Source: Nemertoderma westbladi (Eukaryota > Xenacoelomorpha > Nemertodermatida > Nemertodermatidae). Taken from it: a stretch of DNA of 26,860 nt. This document shows positions 16,976 to 26,163 of the stretch, piece by piece. The DNA is taken from positions 1 to 26,860 of the forward strand of contig JAUCBJ010003745.1 of the NCBI GenBank assembly GCA_032718475.1, written 5' to 3'. The notes beneath the pieces are model-generated. The model worked only from the letters and a program-made list of their open reading frames with translations. It ran no database searches and was not told the DNA's origin. The translations under genes and the position numbers were made by a program. Each line of letters starts with the position of its first letter. The first letter of the stretch is position 1.

Positions 16976-17679
16976 CTGTACTAAATAAGGGCGCATTAAT
17001 TTCGTTAACGGATCCCATAGCATCACTTCCATTTGCAAGAAATTGTTACAATCATACCATATCCTGGAATATAGTGCCTTTTCAGTAACACGAACACCCA
17101 CCCGCCACACCCCATCGAATGTTTACAACCGCAGTTATTCCTAACATTATTGTATTGGTTTGTTGGTAGAGATGGAAACCTGGCCAAGCAAGGATTCAAC
17201 AAAATGCAACTCCCTGTGAATTTGGATGACAAATACCCGATGATGTAAGCGTTACAACATTTCATAATTTCGCATTTATTAAATTGAAAAAATGGCGCCA
17301 GAGAAACATGAAATATTAGAATGCTTTTTACCAACTATTTGTCATCCTAATTCATGTTTTGAATTCTTGCATGTCTATATCTTTCCATCAGTATCAACAA
17401 ACCACTGTAAGGTTTAAGAGTCACTGAAGTACGACTGGTATAATAATATTGACATAGACACTATTTTTTTAAGGCATGTAGCTAATGTAAAGATTGAAAG
17501 CAAAAACAAAAATTATTACTGAAGTCAAGCTATCGCTGTTTCAATTTTTATGCAATCTCATTACGAATCGTAGAAAAATTGGGGAAGGAAGAGGGGGGTG
17601 GGGGAATGAAGATTTGCAGTATAATCTTGGGTTAAGGAAAATTTTATATATAAAAAAAACACAATTAAGCCCACCACCC
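16882..17679. repeat. array unit 4 spacer (no established gene)
   Basis: Unit spacer, nearly identical to 18444-19230. The plus-strand frame ends at TAA within GATGATGTAAG. The small MAPEKHEIL frame has changes (LECFLPT) relative to unit 1. Nothing else recognised. Confidence 0.7.
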
Positions 17680-17755
17680 CTCCCCTCTCTCCTCCCCACC
17701 TCCCCCACCCCCCCCCCCCCCCCTCCCCCTCTCTCCTCCCCACCTCCACCACCAT
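17680..17755. repeat. polypyrimidine / poly-C tract
   Basis: C/T tract with a central run of 16 C; otherwise like the other units. Confidence 0.9.
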
Positions 17756-17840
17756 TGAGTGATATCGCATCAACTAACTGCCAAATGTCTTCCATAATAG
17801 ATATTAATGTTCGAAAAATATTGCTCTCTTATCTGTCCCT

Positions 17841-17846
17841 TTTATT
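17841..17846 (-). terminator. AATAAA polyadenylation signal
   Basis: AATAAA on minus, about 117 bases after the stop at 17963; same context as in units 3 and 5. Confidence 0.6.
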
Positions 17847-17962
17847 CAAAATTGTATATCATTGATTATATTAAATTAAAACGCATTTGATTACTTACTG
17901 AAATAAACCTACAAGATAAACAATCATATTTTCCTAAACTACAATAATGACATTCCAACTGT

Positions 17963-18355
17963 TTATTTTCCTCTCATCAACTTCTCCCATCCAGCTTTAA
18001 CATCGAATTGATTCGATCTCGACTTTCCCGCTCCTTTCTTCCCACGCCCCTTTGATCTTCCTCTCTTCCCTTTCTTCTTCCCCTTTCCTCCACGACTCCT
18101 TGATCTACTCCCTTTACCTCGACGACTCCTTGATCTACTCCCTTTACCTCGACGACTCCTAGACCGGCTCTTCTTTCCCTTCTTCTTCCCCTTCCCTTTC
18201 TTACTTCCCTTTCGCTTCTTCACTCTCCTTTTCTCCATATCTCTCCTACTGGTAGATCCACATTCCCGATCCTTCTCTCCATCAGCGGCCTTTAAGTTCG
18301 AAACCGACAAACCATCTTCACCCAACACGCCATCTTCACTATTATTATCCGCCAT
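17963..18355 (-). CDS. Lys/Arg/Ser-rich basic protein, array copy 4
   Basis: 130 residues, identical in predicted sequence to copy 3 as far as can be read, although the DNA differs at several sites (for example TTTCGCTTC against TTTCGTTTC and CCCATCCAG against CCCACCCAG). Nucleotide change without protein change hints at selection on the protein, but it is only a handful of sites. An optional upstream in-frame ATG lies at 18362-18364 (MRE). TATA- and CCAAT-like boxes lie at 18433-18537. It is flanked by complete units on both sides, so it is one of the best candidates for a working gene here. Confidence 0.75.
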   Translation of the reverse strand: MADNNSEDGVLGEDGLSVSNLKAADGEKDRECGSTSRRDMEKRRVKKRKGSKKGKGKKKGKKSRSRSRRGKGSRSRSRRGKGSRSRSRGGKGKKKGKRGRSKGRGKKGAGKSRSNQFDVKAGWEKLMRGK

Positions 18356-18432
18356 CTCACGCATTATTATTTACGTCTCCTAATCATATTATTATTGGTA
18401 TCATAGTTATTTTACAAATCAAAACTCTTTGC

Positions 18433-18537
18433 TTTAATATATTATGTCAAAAAACTAATGATATTTGTCACTTAAATACTAATAAATTCCAGAATTTGTT
18501 ATCTATTGGTTAATTAATATTAAAACTCATTGATTGG
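18433..18537 (-). promoter_or_regulatory. putative promoter of basic gene copy 4
   Basis: TATA-like box 18433-18444; CCAAT cores at 18505-18509 and 18533-18537, minus sense. Spacing as in the other units. Confidence 0.4.
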
Positions 18538-19230
18538 CTGTACTAAATAAGGGCGCATTAATTTCGTTAACGGATCCCATAGCATCACTTCCATTTGCAA
18601 GAAATTGTTACAATCATACCATATCCTGGAATATAGTGCCTTTTCAGTAACACGAACACCCACCCGCCACACCCCATCGAATGTTTACAACCGCAGTTAT
18701 TCCTAACATTATTGTATTGGTTTGTTGGTAGAGATGGAAACCTGGCCAAGCAAGGATTCAACAAAATGCAACTCCCTGTGAATTTGGATGACAAATACCC
18801 GATGATGTAAGCGTTACAACATTTCATAATTTCGCATTTATTAAATTGAAAAAATGGCGCCAGAGAAACATGAAATATTAGAATGCTTTTTACCAACTAT
18901 TTGTCATCCTAATTCATGTTTTGAATTCTTGCATGTCTATATCTTTCCATCAGTATCAACAAACCACTGTAAGGTTTAAGAGTCACTGAAGTACGACTGG
19001 TATAATAATATTGACATAGACACTATTTTTTTAAGGCATGTAGCTAATGTAAAGATTGAAAGCAAAAACAAAAATTATTACTGAAGTCAAGCTATCGCTG
19101 TTTCAATTTTTATGCAATCTCATTACGAATCGTAGAAAAATTGGGGAAGGAAGAGGGGGGTGGGGGAATGAAGATTTGCAGTATAATCTTGGGTTAAGGA
19201 AAATTTTATATATAAAAAAAACACAATTAA
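18444..19230. repeat. array unit 5 spacer (no established gene)
   Basis: Nearly identical to the unit 4 spacer, which points to a very recent duplication or gene conversion between these two neighbours. The same short plus-strand frames are present. Confidence 0.7.
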
Positions 19231-19312
19231 GCCCACCACCCCTCCCCTCTCTCCTCCCCACCTCCCCCACCCCCCCCCCCCCTCCCCCTCTCTCCTCCCC
19301 ACCTCCACCACC
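19231..19312. repeat. polypyrimidine / poly-C tract
   Basis: C/T tract with a central run of 13 C. This is the main difference from unit 4. Confidence 0.9.
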
Positions 19313-19399
19313 ATTGAGTGATATCGCATCAACTAACTGCCAAATGTCTTCCATAATAGATATTAATGTTCGAAAAATATTGCTCTCTTATCTGTCCCT

Positions 19400-19405
19400 T
19401 TTATT
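19400..19405 (-). terminator. AATAAA polyadenylation signal
   Basis: AATAAA on minus, about 117 bases after the stop at 19522. Confidence 0.6.
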
Positions 19406-19521
19406 CAAAATTGTATATCATTGATTATATTAAATTAAAACGCATTTGATTACTTACTGAAATAAACCTACAAGATAAACAATCATATTTTCCTAAACTA
19501 CAATAATGACATTCCAACTGT

Positions 19522-19914
19522 TTATTTTCCTCTCATCAACTTCTCCCATCCAGCTTTAACATCGAATTGATTCGATCTCGACTTTCCCGCTCCTTTCTTC
19601 CCACGCCCCTTTGATCTTCCTCTCTTCCCTTTCTTCTTCCCCTTTCCTCCACGACTCCTTGATCTACTCCCTTTACCTCGACGACTCCTTGATCTACTCC
19701 CTTTACCTCGGCGACTCCTAGACTGGCTCTTCTTTCCCTTCTTCTTCCCCTTTCCTTTCTTACTTTCCTTTCGCTTCTTCACTCTCCTTTTCTCCATATC
19801 TCTCCTACTGGTAGATCCACATTCCCGATCCTTCTCTCCATCAGCGGCCTTTAAGTTCGAAACCGACAAACCATCTTCACCCAACACGCCATCTTCACTA
19901 TTATTATCCGCCAT
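19522..19914 (-). CDS. Lys/Arg/Ser-rich basic protein, array copy 5
   Basis: 130 residues with the same layout as copies 3 and 4. Two visible replacements lower the positive charge: Gly50 to Glu (KRKESKKG) and Arg64 to Gln (KKSQSRSRR). No upstream in-frame ATG exists in this copy (the 5' UTR has CAGTATT where copies 3 and 4 have CATTATT on plus), which supports MADNN as the true start. Promoter-like boxes lie at 19989-20093 and AATAAA lies downstream. Confidence 0.74.
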   Translation of the reverse strand: MADNNSEDGVLGEDGLSVSNLKAADGEKDRECGSTSRRDMEKRRVKKRKESKKGKGKKKGKKSQSRSRRGKGSRSRSRRGKGSRSRSRGGKGKKKGKRGRSKGRGKKGAGKSRSNQFDVKAGWEKLMRGK

Positions 19915-19988
19915 CTCACGCAGTATTATTTACGTCTCCTAATATTAATTATTGGTATATAGTTATTTTACAAATCAAAACTCTTTGC

Positions 19989-20093
19989 TTTAATATATTA
20001 TGTCAAAAAACTAATGATATTTGTCACTTAAATACTAATAAATTCCAGAATTTGTTATCTATTGGTTAATTAATATTAAAACTCATTGATTGG
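19989..20093 (-). promoter_or_regulatory. putative promoter of basic gene copy 5
   Basis: TATA-like box 19989-20000; CCAAT cores at 20061-20065 and 20089-20093, minus sense. Confidence 0.4.
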
Positions 20094-20786
20094 CTGTACT
20101 AAATAAGGGCGCATAAATTTCGTTAACGGATCCCATAGCATCACTTCCATTTGCAAGAAATTGTTACAAACATACCATATCCTGGAATATAGTACCTTTT
20201 CAGTGACACGAACACCCACCCGCCACACCCCATCGAATGTTTACAACCGCAGTTATTCCTAACATTATTGTATTGGTTTGTTGGTAGAGATGAAAACCTG
20301 GCCAGGCAAGGATTCAACAAAATGCAACTCCCTGTGAATTTGGATGACAAATACCCGATGATGTAAGCGTTACAACAATTCATAATTTCGCATTTATTAA
20401 ATTGAAAAAATGGCGCCAGAGAAACATGAAATATTAGAATGCTTTTCACCAACTATTTGTCATCCTAATTCATGTTTTGAATTCTTGCATGTCTATATCG
20501 TTCCATCAGTATCAACAAACCACTGTAAAGTTTAAGAGTCACTGAAGTACGACTGGTATAATAATATTGACATAGACACTATTTTTTTAAGGCATGTAGC
20601 TAATGTAAAGATTGAAAGCAAAAACAAAAATTATTACTGAAGTCAAGCTATCGCTGTTTCAATTTTTATGCAATCTCATTACGAATCGTAGAAAAATTGG
20701 GGAAGGAAGGGGGGGGTGGGGGAATTAAGATTTACAGTATAATCTTGGGTTAAGGAAAATTTTATATATAAAAAAAACACAATTAA
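20000..20786. repeat. array unit 6 spacer (no established gene)
   Basis: A further copy of the spacer, with the same short plus-strand frames (TAA within GATGATGTAAG). Slightly more diverged from units 4 and 5 and closer to unit 1 at several sites. Confidence 0.7.
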
Positions 20787-20868
20787 GCCCACCACCCCTC
20801 CCCTCTCTCCTCCCCACCTCCCCCACCCCCCCCCCCTCCCCTCTCTCTTCCCCACCACCACCACCATT
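20787..20868. repeat. polypyrimidine / poly-C tract
   Basis: C/T tract with the shortest central run, 11 C, and a CTCTCTCTTCCCC variant on the right. Confidence 0.9.
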
Positions 20869-20952
20869 GAGTGATATCGCATCAAATAACTGCCAAATGT
20901 CTTCCATAATAGATATTAATGTTCGAAAAATATTGCTCTCTTATCTGTCCCT

Positions 20953-20958
20953 TTTATT
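20953..20958 (-). terminator. AATAAA polyadenylation signal
   Basis: AATAAA on minus, about 117 bases after the stop at 21075. Confidence 0.55.
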
Positions 20959-21074
20959 CAAAATTGTATATCATTGATTATATTAAATTAAAACGTATTT
21001 GATTACTTACTGAAATAAACCTACAAGATAAACAATCATATTTTCCTAAACTACAATAATGACATTCCAACTGT

Positions 21075-21467
21075 TTATTTTCCTCTCATCAACTTCTCCC
21101 ATCTAGCGGCAACATCGAATTGATTCGACCTCGACTTTCCCGCTCCTTTCTTCCCACGCCCCTTCGATCTTCCTATCTTCCCTTTCTTCTTCCCCTTTCC
21201 TCCACGACTCCTTGATCTACTCCCTTTACCTCGACGACTCCTTGATCTACTCCCTTTACCTCGGCGACTCCTAGAACGGCTCTTCTTTCCCTTCTTCTTT
21301 CCCTTCCCTTTCTTACTTCCCTTTCGCTTCTTCACTCTCCTATTCTCCATATCTCTCCTACTTTTAGATCCACATTCCCGATCCTTCTCTCCATCAGCGG
21401 CCTTTAAGTTCGAAACCGACAAACCATCTTCACCCAACACGCCATCTTCACTATTATTATCCGCCAT
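21075..21467 (-). CDS. Lys/Arg/Ser-rich basic protein, array copy 6
   Basis: A complete 130-residue copy. Differences from copy 3 include Thr35 to Lys (CGSKSRR), Lys42 to Asn (MENRR), Arg98 to Ile (KGKIGRS) and VAARWEKLM in the tail. It is the most diverged intact copy. Its upstream region is not the usual promoter: about 12 bases past the start codon side, at 21480, it joins a 30-bp LINE minisatellite in the same reading frame. With the TATA- and CCAAT-like boxes gone, it may be silent or driven from the LINE side. Confidence 0.68.
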   Translation of the reverse strand: MADNNSEDGVLGEDGLSVSNLKAADGEKDRECGSKSRRDMENRRVKKRKGSKKGKGKKKGKKSRSRSRRGKGSRSRSRRGKGSRSRSRGGKGKKKGKIGRSKGRGKKGAGKSRSNQFDVAARWEKLMRGK

Positions 21468-21480
21468 CTCACGCCTTATT

Positions 21481-22034
21481 GTGTGGCGGTTCAGTGGCGG
21501 TTCAGTTGCGACCGGAGGAGCCAGTGGCGGTTCGGTTGCGACCGGAGGAGCCGGTGGCGGTTCAGTTGCGACCGGAGTAGCCAATGGCGGTTCGGTTGCA
21601 ACCGGAGGAGACGGTGGCGGTTTGACTGGTGGCGGTTCGGTTGCGACCGGAGGAGCCGGTGGCAGTTCAGTTGCAACCGGAGGAGCCAGTGGCGGTTTGG
21701 TTGCGACCAGAGGAGCCGGTGGCGGTTCAGTTGCGACCGGAGGAGCCGGTGGCGGTTCAGTTGTGACCGGAGGAGTTAGTGGCGGTTCGGTTGCGACCGG
21801 AGGAGCCGGTGGCTGTTCAGTTGCGACCGGAGGAGCCGGTGGCGGTTCGGTTGCGACCATAGGAGCCAGTGGCGGTTCGGTTGTGACCGGAGCAGCCGGT
21901 GGCGGTTCAGTTGCGACCGGAGGAGCCAGTGGCGGTTCGGTTGCGACCGGAGGAGCCGGTGGCGATTCAGTTGTGACTGGAGGAGCCGGTGGCGGTTCGG
22001 TTGCGACCAGAGGAGCTGGAGGTGGTTCGGTTGG
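21481..22034 (-). repeat. 30-bp minisatellite, second array (about 18 units)
   Basis: Same family as 10655-11349, with fewer units and a different order of variants. It ends abruptly near 21481 at the basic-protein gene, with the 27-bp array and ORF2 absent. Confidence 0.95.
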
Positions 22035-22040
22035 ATACCG

Positions 22041-23125
22041 TCAGTCCATTGACCCCGCGCTATCAGTTAGGGCTGCGCGCGGACCGGAGCGTTTGATTGT
22101 CACCGAGTCAACCACAGTTCCATGGTAGATGACCCACTCTTTGTCAGGTTTGGCCGTAACCATGGCCCGTCGCTTTTCTCTGAGCGAGTATTGGAGTTTG
22201 CTTTCAGCAGGGGTTAAGTCTGGCGATATATATATATAGGGTTGTGCAGCTGAGACTTGCGGAGATTTCGAGCCATTTTGAGCAAGAGCTCACGCTTCTC
22301 CGGCGTCAGAGTAACAGCGATAACGATAGGCTTTGTATTGTCTTGAATCTTCCCAGCTCGTTTGGTCTTTATCTCAGATTCCTCTAGATGAACGTCAATT
22401 TCGTTCGCTATATCGATTACTGCTTGTATGTCGTTACCACTAGATTTGGAACCTTTAATAACAATGTTACTGTTTCGTTTCTTCTGTTCAGCTTCTTCAT
22501 ATTTTATTCGTTTAGAGAGGAGAGTGGGATTTGGCAAGGTGGGATCCACGCTTCGTTTGTTACGCCGCGATTGTGCATCTTGCCAGCCACCTTCCTTGGC
22601 TGCATCCGACCACAGCTTGTCTGACTCGTCGCTGAGGGAGTTTATCTTCAGTGTTTCTACTTTGTATTCCGTTTCGCAGTTCTTCGTTTCATTCGCGGTA
22701 CAACGTAGTTCAAGTTGCTCGATTTTCTGTTCCAACGTTAGAATCTCGTCATCCCTATCCGTTGTTAATTTCTCCAGCCGTGATAATGTATCGTCCGTCT
22801 TCATTTGCATGTCCTGAAGTTCCTTGGAGAACCACTGGAAATGTCGAGCAGCGCAGTTTCCGCAGTAGAAGTCCACGCGACCCCACTTGGTTGCAGACTT
22901 CACGATACATATCACGGAAACTGTACAGTTCGAACCCGAGCAGCCGACCTCAAATTCTTTTTTACCGTCGGTACGGGTATTCGAAGCGGAATTTGAGTTC
23001 TGTTTCGCTCCAGATAGACTAGGCCGCGATGTAACACCGAGTGTGGTTCTACTGCGACGCGGATTATCTGACTGGGTGGTCTGTTCCAGTACCGGATCAG
23101 TTCGCGATTTGCGATCCGAACTCAT
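22041..23125 (-). pseudogene. CR1/L2-like LINE ORF1, frameshifted copy
   Basis: Same domain order as ORF1 at 11356-12438: disordered start, Cys/His cluster, coiled coil, RRM-like region. A 2-bp expansion of a TA repeat near 22225-22240 shifts the frame after LHNPIYI, so the product ends at about residue 303 (stop at 22214) and loses the PDLTPAESKLQ C-terminal part. The remaining sequence is still well conserved and the TGA-CGG motif is retained at 22038-22043. Confidence 0.85.
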
Positions 23126-23252
23126 CCCAGAAGTCGTCGCTTGTAGTTTAGTTAGTAGTGCTAGTATCGAGAAAGTATTTCAGCCGGATCAATAAATCAT
23201 TCAAAGAACAACCAGACAAAGTAGTAAGGTAGGCAAAAGTATGAAACGGAAA

Positions 23253-23379
23253 AACATTCCCGATCCTTCTCTCCATGAGCGGCCTTTAAGTTCGAAATCG
23301 ACAAACCATCTTCACCCAACACGCCATCTTCACTATTATTATCCGCCATCTCACGTCTTATTATTTACGTCTCCTAATT
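23253..23379 (-). pseudogene. basic-protein gene N-terminus and 5' UTR fragment
   Basis: Start codon at 23347-23349, followed by codons 1-32 of the basic protein up to the LINE insertion point (CGGGAATGT, Cys32). One change of note is CATGAGCGG for CATCAGCGG. Upstream, the 5' UTR ACGTCTCCTAATT runs into the RTE-like (TAG)n tail. This is the best copy for reading the original LINE 5' junction. Confidence 0.88.
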
Positions 23380-23388
23380 CTACTACTA

Positions 23389-24090
23389 CTAGGTCGAGCG
23401 AACTCGTACAGTGGAAATGAGATCCTTCCAGGCTTCCCGATTCTCCATAGTTGTCGCAATTTTGTTTCTCCCAAGTTCAGTTTCCCTTTCAAGTTGATCT
23501 ATATATGTTATGGCAGGTTGTCCACGACTACGCTTTCCATGAGTTGGTTGCCAGAGAAGTAGATCTGGTATGACCTCGTCATTACTTCGCCAGCAGTGCC
23601 CACTGAATCTTATCTGCATTCACGGAGGGTGGTTGATACAGGTGGTATTGTACCATAAAGCTCGGCGTTTGTCATGTGTTGTCTCCAGCTGATGTTTAGG
23701 GCTGCCCTTAGTAGTCTTGTGTAGCAACCATCAATTCGTTGTTCAAGTGATTTAGTCAGTGTCCAGGTCTCACCCCCGTATAAAAATACACTTTCCACTG
23801 TGGCTCGAAAGAACTTAGTCTTCAGGTGCCTGGAGAGATCTGATTTCCAGATGGTATCCATTTTTGATAGAGCTACCTAAGCCTTTGCTTTCCTAACTTC
23901 TATGTCCTTTTTGCTACTCTCTATCCATGATCCAAGGTACTGGAAGTCATCGACCTTCCTTAGTTGATTATTATCAATGGTTGTCAAGTTTCCATCAACA
24001 TTAAAGGTCATAAATTCGGTCTTGGTAGCATTTATATGCAATCCAACCTCCTTAGCAGCCCTCTCCACTTTATTTAGTGGAGTTAGTATC
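23389..24090 (-). pseudogene. RTE/Proto2-like ORF2: C-terminal region, broken
   Basis: Pieces: MERAAKEVGLHINATKTEF to EVRKAKA (24068 to 23877), MDTIWKSDLSRHLKTK to LRECR (23861 to 23610) and MQIRFSGHCWRS to VRVRST (23619 to 23389). The gaps are the same TAG and frameshifts seen in copy 1. The LYGGETWTLTKSLEQR and LLLWQPTHGKRSRGQP blocks are intact. Confidence 0.82.
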
Positions 24091-24099
24091 TGCTAGCGT

Positions 24100-25639
24100 A
24101 TTAGAGAGCAGGGCGATGTCATCCGCAAAGTCGGTGTCTGTGGCTGTAGTTGCCGGATATCTACTACTTCTGCGTTTGTGAAGTGTGAATCCCAGATCTT
24201 CACCCTTTGTGGCCGTCCTCATTGCGTAATCCAGCACAATTACAAATAGTAATGGTGCTAATGTGTCACCTTGCAGTACAGTGTAAAGATGATAGAAAAA
24301 ATAAAGTATTGAGGGCCTTGCAGTACGCCAGCCAGGATTGATAAAAACTCAGTTTCACCATCTGGTGAGAGTACCTGCGCTTCTGTGTCACAATATAACA
24401 ATCCAATGCCAGCAACAATTACTTCTGGTATTCCATAAGCTCTTAGGATTTCAAGCATTTTACCTCTATGGATGGAGTCGAATGCCTTCTTGAAGTCCAC
24501 AAAAGTCATGACTGCGAGGAGATTCTTTGACTTAATTCCTTCAATCAGTCTCCGTAGTGCAAGTATCTGATCTATTGTTTATCTACTTGGTCGAAATCCG
24601 TTTAGGCTCTTACGCAGTAGTTTCTCTATGTGAGGCCTAATCCTATATAGAATCATTTTATTGTATATTTTGGCAGCTACCACAAGCAGAAAGATCCCAC
24701 GATAGTTTGTTGGTATGCCGAGGTCTCCTTTCTTGGGGAGAGGCTTTAGTTGACCTTTAGTCCAAATTGGTGGTGGCTTTTCCCCTTTTAACATCCGGTT
24801 GCAAACATTCAATAATGGTCTATTTAGCACTCCGGTTTTCCATACCTCCGCTGGGATTTCATCTAATCCACTCGCTTTATTATTGGACATGCTTTTAATG
24901 CGTCTTTGGAGTTCGGCAGGTGTGAAGTCCCCTTTTTCTATAGGTAGTGTCTTGTCATATATTTTCCTTCTAGGGCTGAGCTCGATGTTTGGTGGCTGCC
25001 CAAGCAAGTTGCTGAAGTGATTTTTCCACTTCCCAACACGTTCTTCAGGACTATCGGCTTTGAGGCGCCCCTTTGCACAACTTTTCCGACCAGATACCTC
25101 ATTTACAGTTTGCCAGGTAAGTCTTGATTGTTGCTGTATGTGAGCAGTTGTAATTGCTTCAGTTTTATCCTGTATGTACTTTTCCTGGCTGATGTTGTAG
25201 GCCAATTTAAGATCGTCCTTAGCTTTCTCAGCTTTATGTTTTCGGTTGTTGGTTGTTCGGTTTTAACTTTGTAGGCTATCTTAAGATCTTCTCTCTTACA
25301 AGTAACCTCAGAGTTTTGCCATGGCACATACTGTTTTCGTTTAGGTTTCTGGGGGATATGCCTCTTAGCTGATTCCTTGTGGGCTGTTATTATATTCTGG
25401 TATATTGAATCGGTGGATTGGTCTTCATCCATTGACTGAAGTGCTTCAAAGCGGTTTTGAACTTCTACTGTATAAGCATCCTTTACAGCCTTGTCAGTTC
25501 TGAGTTTCTCCCAGTCATAGTTGATTTGCTTGCTTGTTCTGGGTTTGCTGGTTCTCAAACTGAGTCTGATCTCTGCAGTCACAATTATGTGGTCTGAACC
25601 AATTAGGTTGAACGAGCTGTATGCCTCGCAGTTGATCAT
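24100..25639 (-). pseudogene. RTE/Proto2-like ORF2: linker and RT, broken
   Basis: Same order as 13346-14869, but with a single-base loss near 25118 (GCCAGGTAAG for GCCAGGTTAAG on plus), a stop near 24580 where copy 1 reads GFRPSRSTIAQ, and a 47-bp insertion at 24280-24326 between motif B (AGVLQG) and the FADD region. The motif A block VDFKKAFDSIHR is present at 24509-24258. It cannot encode an active enzyme. Confidence 0.84.
24269..24326. repeat. 36-bp insertion flanked by 11-bp direct repeats
   Basis: CCTTGCAGTAC at 24269-24279 is repeated at 24316-24326 around 36 bp that are absent from copy 1 (single CCTTGCAGTAC near 13544). The inserted 36 bp is A-rich (AGTGTAAAGATGATAG...TATTGAGGG) and has no match I could find elsewhere in the window. 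The flanking repeats look like a target-site duplication. Confidence 0.75.
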
Positions 25640-26163
25640 GCTATTTCTCCACTTTTTTGTTTTATAAGGATGTAATCCAGTTGTGCTTTGGTTCCATTAG
25701 GGTATTGAAAGGTCCATAGCTTCCCCTTACTCTTTTCGAATGTGTTGTTTGTTGGTATCAATTCACGTTCTTCCATTAGGTCTAAAAGTAAGTACCCATT
25801 TCTGTTAGAACTGGTGTTATAGGTGTAACCCTTGATGTCTTCTGGGCCAATTTGCGCATTCAGGTCACCAGCAATGACTTTAACATTGTGTTTCGGGATG
25901 TCCTTAATAAGTCCAGTCAGTTCTTCATAAAACTTTACTGCTTGTTCTGGCTCTGATGCATTGGTTGGACTGTAGCAACATATAACTGTTGTCTTGGGAT
26001 TCCCATCAAATGTTGCGATCATAACCCTGGAATTTATAGATTCGATGTTGTTTAGGGTCTTAAGTGCAAATGGGCTTAGCAGAATTCCTACTCCACCAAT
26101 TTATGCATTGGCCGAGTTTCTTACTGCTGAGCTTGTTACTAACGTCCATCCATTTCCAATGTC
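25636..26163 (-). pseudogene. RTE/Proto2-like ORF2: APE endonuclease, broken
   Basis: Contains the premature TAA (NA-stop-IGG) near 26100, then an open frame from 26022 with VICCYSPTN, VIAGDLNAQIG, RNGYLLLDLMEE, KLWTFQYPNGTKAQLDYIL. A 2-bp gain in a T run near 25657 shifts the frame before the WRNSMINCEAY region. It includes the 32 bp that copy 1 has lost. Confidence 0.83.

Larger units (their letters stand above)
21075..22040 (-). other. fused frame: LINE Pro-rich repeats + basic protein
   Basis: Beginning right after the TGA of the ORF1 pseudogene (22041-22043), the minus strand is open through all the PVATEPPPAP repeats. It crosses the junction as PPLNRHTIRREMADNNSED and continues to the normal end of basic-protein copy 6. 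The first Met is at 21860, giving 261 residues. The fusion was created by rearrangement, not by either parent. Whether it is expressed is unknown. Confidence 0.6.
21481..23252 (-). mobile_element. CR1/L2-like LINE, 5' part only
   Basis: Contains the 5' UTR, ORF1 and the 30-bp array, in the same order as 12562 down to 10655. All of the 27-bp array, ORF2 and 3' UTR are missing. The 5' end abuts ACATTCCCGATCC of the basic-protein gene, which with the 3' junction at 5440 (GATCCACATT) gives a likely 5-bp target duplication, ACATT. Confidence 0.88.
23380..26163 (-). mobile_element. RTE/Proto2-like LINE, 5'-truncated copy 2
   Basis: Same boundaries as 12656-15359: a (TAG)n 3' tail at the gene 5' UTR and truncation at the AATGTC/ATGTCAAAA junction with the spacer. 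It lacks the 32-bp deletion of copy 1 but has its own lesions. Shared truncation point and shared stops show that both copies derive from one insertion. Confidence 0.87.
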
